Below are positions 60,755 through 64,000 of a stretch of 64,000 bases of DNA, one piece after another (position 1 is the first letter of the stretch; each line of letters begins with the position of its first letter). Below the pieces are notes generated by a model that was not told the origin of the DNA, searched no databases, and worked only from the letters and a program-made list of their open reading frames with translations. A program made the position numbers and the translations under genes. Origin of the DNA: Ancylostoma caninum (Eukaryota > Nematoda > Chromadorea > Rhabditida > Ancylostomatidae); contig JBAJFG010000015.1 of NCBI GenBank assembly GCA_037903475.1, positions 1,798,001 through 1,862,000 of the forward strand, given 5' to 3'.

Positions 60755-62653
60755 TATCGTGAATTAGTGTAACATGCCTTCCGTGTGCTAGGCTATTAGT
60801 GCTAGCTGGGATGTCAGCATCTTCGCGAATAATTCGTAGGGTGCGTGACGAATTCCTTTGAATTGAAGGTTTCCTTTGCGAGCATGGTTTTGAAAATAAT
60901 AGATAGCTTGGGCTGGGTTGCTTGCCGAGACCTCTTAAATTTTATAGGGGAATTAACCTTTTTTTCTGAGAATTGGCTGCATATAGGAAGTACATACAGC
61001 GGTATCTATGCTTGTGCTATGTCAAAGCAGCGGCAGGACAGCTATTATTTTGTGGAATCGATAATGATTGAAAACATGCTTTGAAACTATGGAAAATGCT
61101 TCATAAAGCGCTCCGTTGTGTCGGCCTTGTATCCTGCTCTCACTTTTGAAACTCAATCAATCCTATCCTTGAAGTTTTGAGCTGTATATCCTCGTTTTTT
61201 TTTTATTAAATCTGTCGTGAACCTTCGGACGTAGTGATTTCTCGTTAAGTCGAGAACGCGGATTGTAAGGCATCTTCATGTAGTTTTAAGCTTTTTTTTC
61301 CTTTTTTTTCCTTTCCTTTTTTTATAAAATGTATCGAGAGCAGGGAATTCGTGGCGTTTGAGAACGCTATTAGAAATTTGGTTTGCTTCTTGTCCGAAGA
61401 TAGAATCCAGGCCCTTTAGGCGTTCCATTGTTGTCACCTCCTTCTTTTCATTAGGTTTTATGGCTTCAAATTGAATTAAAGGCGTGTTTATGCAAGCGAT
61501 TCCGTACCGTAGACGTACGTACATGGGTAGGAAACTTCCTTTCCTTTTGAACTTTTTTTTGCTTCCTCACATGTGCAGCGCTGCTTTCCTGTTTGCAACT
61601 TTTGCACAATTTTCTGGGATTCGACGGAGTTTCCGTCGATTATGAGGGGAAAGAAGTTGGAGTCTTGAAGCACTTAAGTTGTTAATGTTCAACAGAGACG
61701 CAAGCAATCTGACGTCTACAGTCTCCGCCCATTCCCGATTTTTGGTGCTTTAGATGCTGGTCGTTCTAATGGTATGATTTAATGTCACCTTTGCAGCAGC
61801 ACTGACGTGAACGGATCCAGAAATGCATGGGGAGGAGATGTTGTCGTTGTCGCGGAGGTTTCTGAGAAATGTTTCTTAATACACAGATGATGGGCGGGAC
61901 CTCAGGGGCTCTTTCATGGATGATATCATCCAGGAAAATGGATTTCTTGGAAAGGCTATGGATAAGGAATGGAAGGACAGGGCAAAAGAAGGACATCTAG
62001 GAGTAATCACTTGAATCTAGGGGTGGTTCCTTTAAGTGTGATCTTCCTGGGGAAAATTTGGCGACGAGATGGATTTTTTAGGATCATGTTCAAATCAACC
62101 AGCGAGGTTCTCTAATGTCTTTGACGGTGTGAATTGTCCCAGAAAACATCACGTGAAGCGCAAAATGTCTACTAAAAGCTTGCATGCGATTCTGAAGAGA
62201 TGCTATCGTCCATGCGATGGAATGACATTTCACTGATGAATAATCGATTTCTTGCTTCGTCAAAGAGTTCGTCATCCTAGCTCATATCATCCATTACACC
62301 ATCTCATCATCCATTTGATGCTAGTGTATCGTCGCAGTGATGAAGAGAAGCACCATCGTGCATGCACCGCGTCGTTGTCGACGTTTTCGTAAGTTCCCAG
62401 AGTACTTTCCTTCGATAAAATAGGCATGGGCCAGGCTCATTAGGCATCGCTAAGCTTCTCGTAACGTCCTCGTTTTCAATCAGTGAAAATGAGCGAATTT
62501 TAAGCTGCATAGAAGCGCAGAGAATCAATGCGCAGCGCTGTGTGGTGGCACCAGCATCATACTTCCTTTTGTTCTGACTTGAATGACGTTTACTGAGCCT
62601 TGAACATCTATTTATGTGTTATCATCCATGTTCAGTCATGAAATTCGGGTTAA
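60755..62653. other. No confirmed gene; two short exon-like intervals
   Basis: Plus-strand intervals 61797-61857 (STDVNGSRNAWGGDVVVVAE after TTTGCAG) and 62339-62388 (after TCGCAG, before a perfect GTAAGT) look exon-like, but their phases do not join each other. A minus-strand frame at 61524-61276 (ERLKGLDSIFGQEANQISNS) is followed by an A-rich run and may be a retrocopy fragment. None is called. Confidence 0.25.
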
Positions 62654-63060
62654 AGGCAGGGGTCCACCTCATTTTCGTAGTTCAGCTGACAGCAGATTCT
62701 GCATCTACTCGGCGCGATGGTCGCAACGGTATACATAAATTGTCTCAGAATGGTCTATAAACCCGTCTTCCAGGACGGGGTCTGTAACAGTTTGCCAACC
62801 CGAGTTGACATGTGAAGCCGTTGATCTTATCGATTGGACACGCCAAGACTCGTCGACCGACGCGGCAGCCGTGGCAGGCAGCCAGCACAGCTTGGAGCGA
62901 TCCGCCTCCGGGCTCCAAATTTTCATCCAGTTCGAGCCCTTCAAAAATGGAGATTTCGTCGCCTCTGTGCCTGTTGATGTACATCGCAGGGATCAACATG
63001 ATGAGAAGGTCTAGGATATGTTGGTAAATCCAACAGGAAGAACGAGGTGGCCCTCTGCCT
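62654..63060. mobile_element. TTAA-flanked MITE, fourth copy
   Basis: Left end AGGCAGGGGTCCACCTC and right end GAGGTGGCCCTCTGCCT are inverted and flanked by TTAA (62650-62653 and 63061-63064). The ends match the family at 7025 and 36552; the interior differs. It contains a plus-strand frame of over 70 codons (62791-63014) with a plausible acceptor, which is discounted because it lies wholly within the element. Confidence 0.75.
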
Positions 63061-63064
63061 TTAA

Positions 63065-64000
63065 GTTAGGCAGTGATTCAGCTGCTGCATTGTTCTTCTC
63101 ATTTTGTCGTTATTCTTCTTCTTTTGTCGTTATTCTACTTCTTTTGTCGTTATTTTCGCTTATTTATTTGTCATCGCGCCGTCCAACGTCGAAGCTTCGA
63201 GCCGATTCTGGACTTTGGCCAGAAGCGACCAGAATTTGGGTTCATATTTGAATTTCCCTATTAGTTCGTGGAAATTTAATCCAGCAATTTCTGCGCCCAA
63301 CTTATTATCCTACGTGCTCTTTATCTAACTGGTTTTCTTCGAAATTTCCTCAAGAAGTTAGAGTTATCATTTCTCTACTGGATATGTTATTTCGCTAACA
63401 GTTTCTCATATGTTGATCCTCTTTTTTCAATATCTTTTGTTTGTAATTTCCGCCTTTGCGTTTGCCAGCGCCGAACACGAAAACATTAATGGCCTTTTCC
63501 CCTAATGAGAACCAACCAGAAAACCGCACATAAGCTCTAATGAACAGTGACTCACGTTTTAGACTGAAATTCGTTTTCTGTTTTTGCTTTTAGTTAGCCT
63601 GGTTATTTATGGAACTCTTTACCTGTGAGTAATGATGTAGAGAGCAAAGGCTATCAGCTGGATTTTCCCTATTCTTTTAACATGTTTTCTGTTTTCGTGC
63701 TCTACTATGTATGTGAAATTCTATGCGTTATTTTTGAACGTGTAATGTGTGAGGGATAGTGCTCATAACTCTCTTTCTCTCTCTCTCGTTAGCAGTAGCA
63801 TTCTAACAGTTGTATCTAGTAAAAAGAAGTATAAATAGTATACGTATGGTGAGTGAAAGTATTCACAGAGGGATGTGCCCATTCCCGGTCGCAGCAGCTT
63901 TTTTTTTTTTTGACGAATATGCCTACTAGTGCAGAAAACTGTTTTAGAGCACCTGTCCCTGGAAATTCGGGGTTCAAGGAACATCCTATAATTGTGAAAC
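63065..64000. other. No gene seen; short tandem TTCTTCTTTTGTCGTTA
   Basis: Between 63095 and 63155 a ~17-base unit, TTCTTCTTTTGTCGTTA, is repeated three to four times. The remainder to the window end is AT-rich with no recognised feature. Confidence 0.5.

Noticed and set aside
62686..63014. Two plus-strand exon-like pieces (62686-62728, 62791-63014) joined by a 62-base intron and ending in TAG
   Set aside because: Both lie inside a TTAA-flanked inverted-repeat element (62654-63060), so the open frame is best explained by the GC-rich MITE.
1..64000. CRISPR arrays, bacterial operons, ribosome binding sites, rRNA genes
   Set aside because: None present; splice signals and element types show a eukaryotic nuclear sequence.

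Overview
The window is animal nuclear DNA, most likely from a clade V (rhabditid/strongylid, hookworm-like) nematode. The evidence is: small exons with TTTCAG-type acceptors and GTAAGT/GTGAGT donors, a trans-splice-like acceptor directly before a start codon, AATAAA signals 40-70 bases after stop codons, RTE- and CR1-like non-LTR elements, many short inverted-repeat elements (MITEs), and a near-match to the nematode SL1 leader. The species call is an inference; no search could be run.

Genes. Two multi-exon genes on the minus strand were rebuilt exon by exon with consistent phases. At 19611-11916 a 13-exon gene encodes a 498-residue membrane-anchored protein with two tandem FkbM/METTL24-like methyltransferase-type domains. 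About 1 kb downstream, at 10929-8020, a 9-exon gene encodes a 336-residue cation-diffusion-facilitator transporter with DxxxD in both metal-site helices, the pattern of manganese-type members. A third gene probably starts on the plus strand at 51748 in a CpG-rich stretch; its product is not recognised and its later exons were not established.

Mobile and repeated DNA. 2.5-7.5 kb: a 2.2 kb foldback element and two TTAA-flanked MITEs. 12.3-18.4 kb: introns of the methyltransferase gene filled with TA-flanked MITEs, a 908 bp hAT-like element, a dead mariner transposase and an antisense SL1-like sequence. 20.8-21.5 kb: the 3' end of a non-LTR element. 22.5-25.1 kb: a hAT MITE and a cluster of a ~115 bp palindromic repeat. 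29-33.6 kb: no gene, but dense, strongly oriented GGGCGTGGC/GGGCGGAGC motifs. 34.6-37.5 kb: a decayed RTE-like retrotransposon split by a TTAA MITE, with a tRNA-like relic upstream. 38-42.5 kb: Harbinger-type MITEs, an (AATG)n microsatellite and a degenerate tandem array. 45.3-46.9 kb: a MITE beside a CR1-like reverse transcriptase fragment. 54.5-55.3 kb: a ~168 bp tandem repeat. 60.5 and 62.7 kb: two more MITEs.

Most open frames over 60 codons outside these features lie in repeats or AT-rich DNA and were not accepted. The two minus-strand genes share a strand but are ~1 kb apart, too far for a classic nematode operon. They have different functions (glycan/small-molecule-type methyltransferase fold; metal export) and no functional link is evident.
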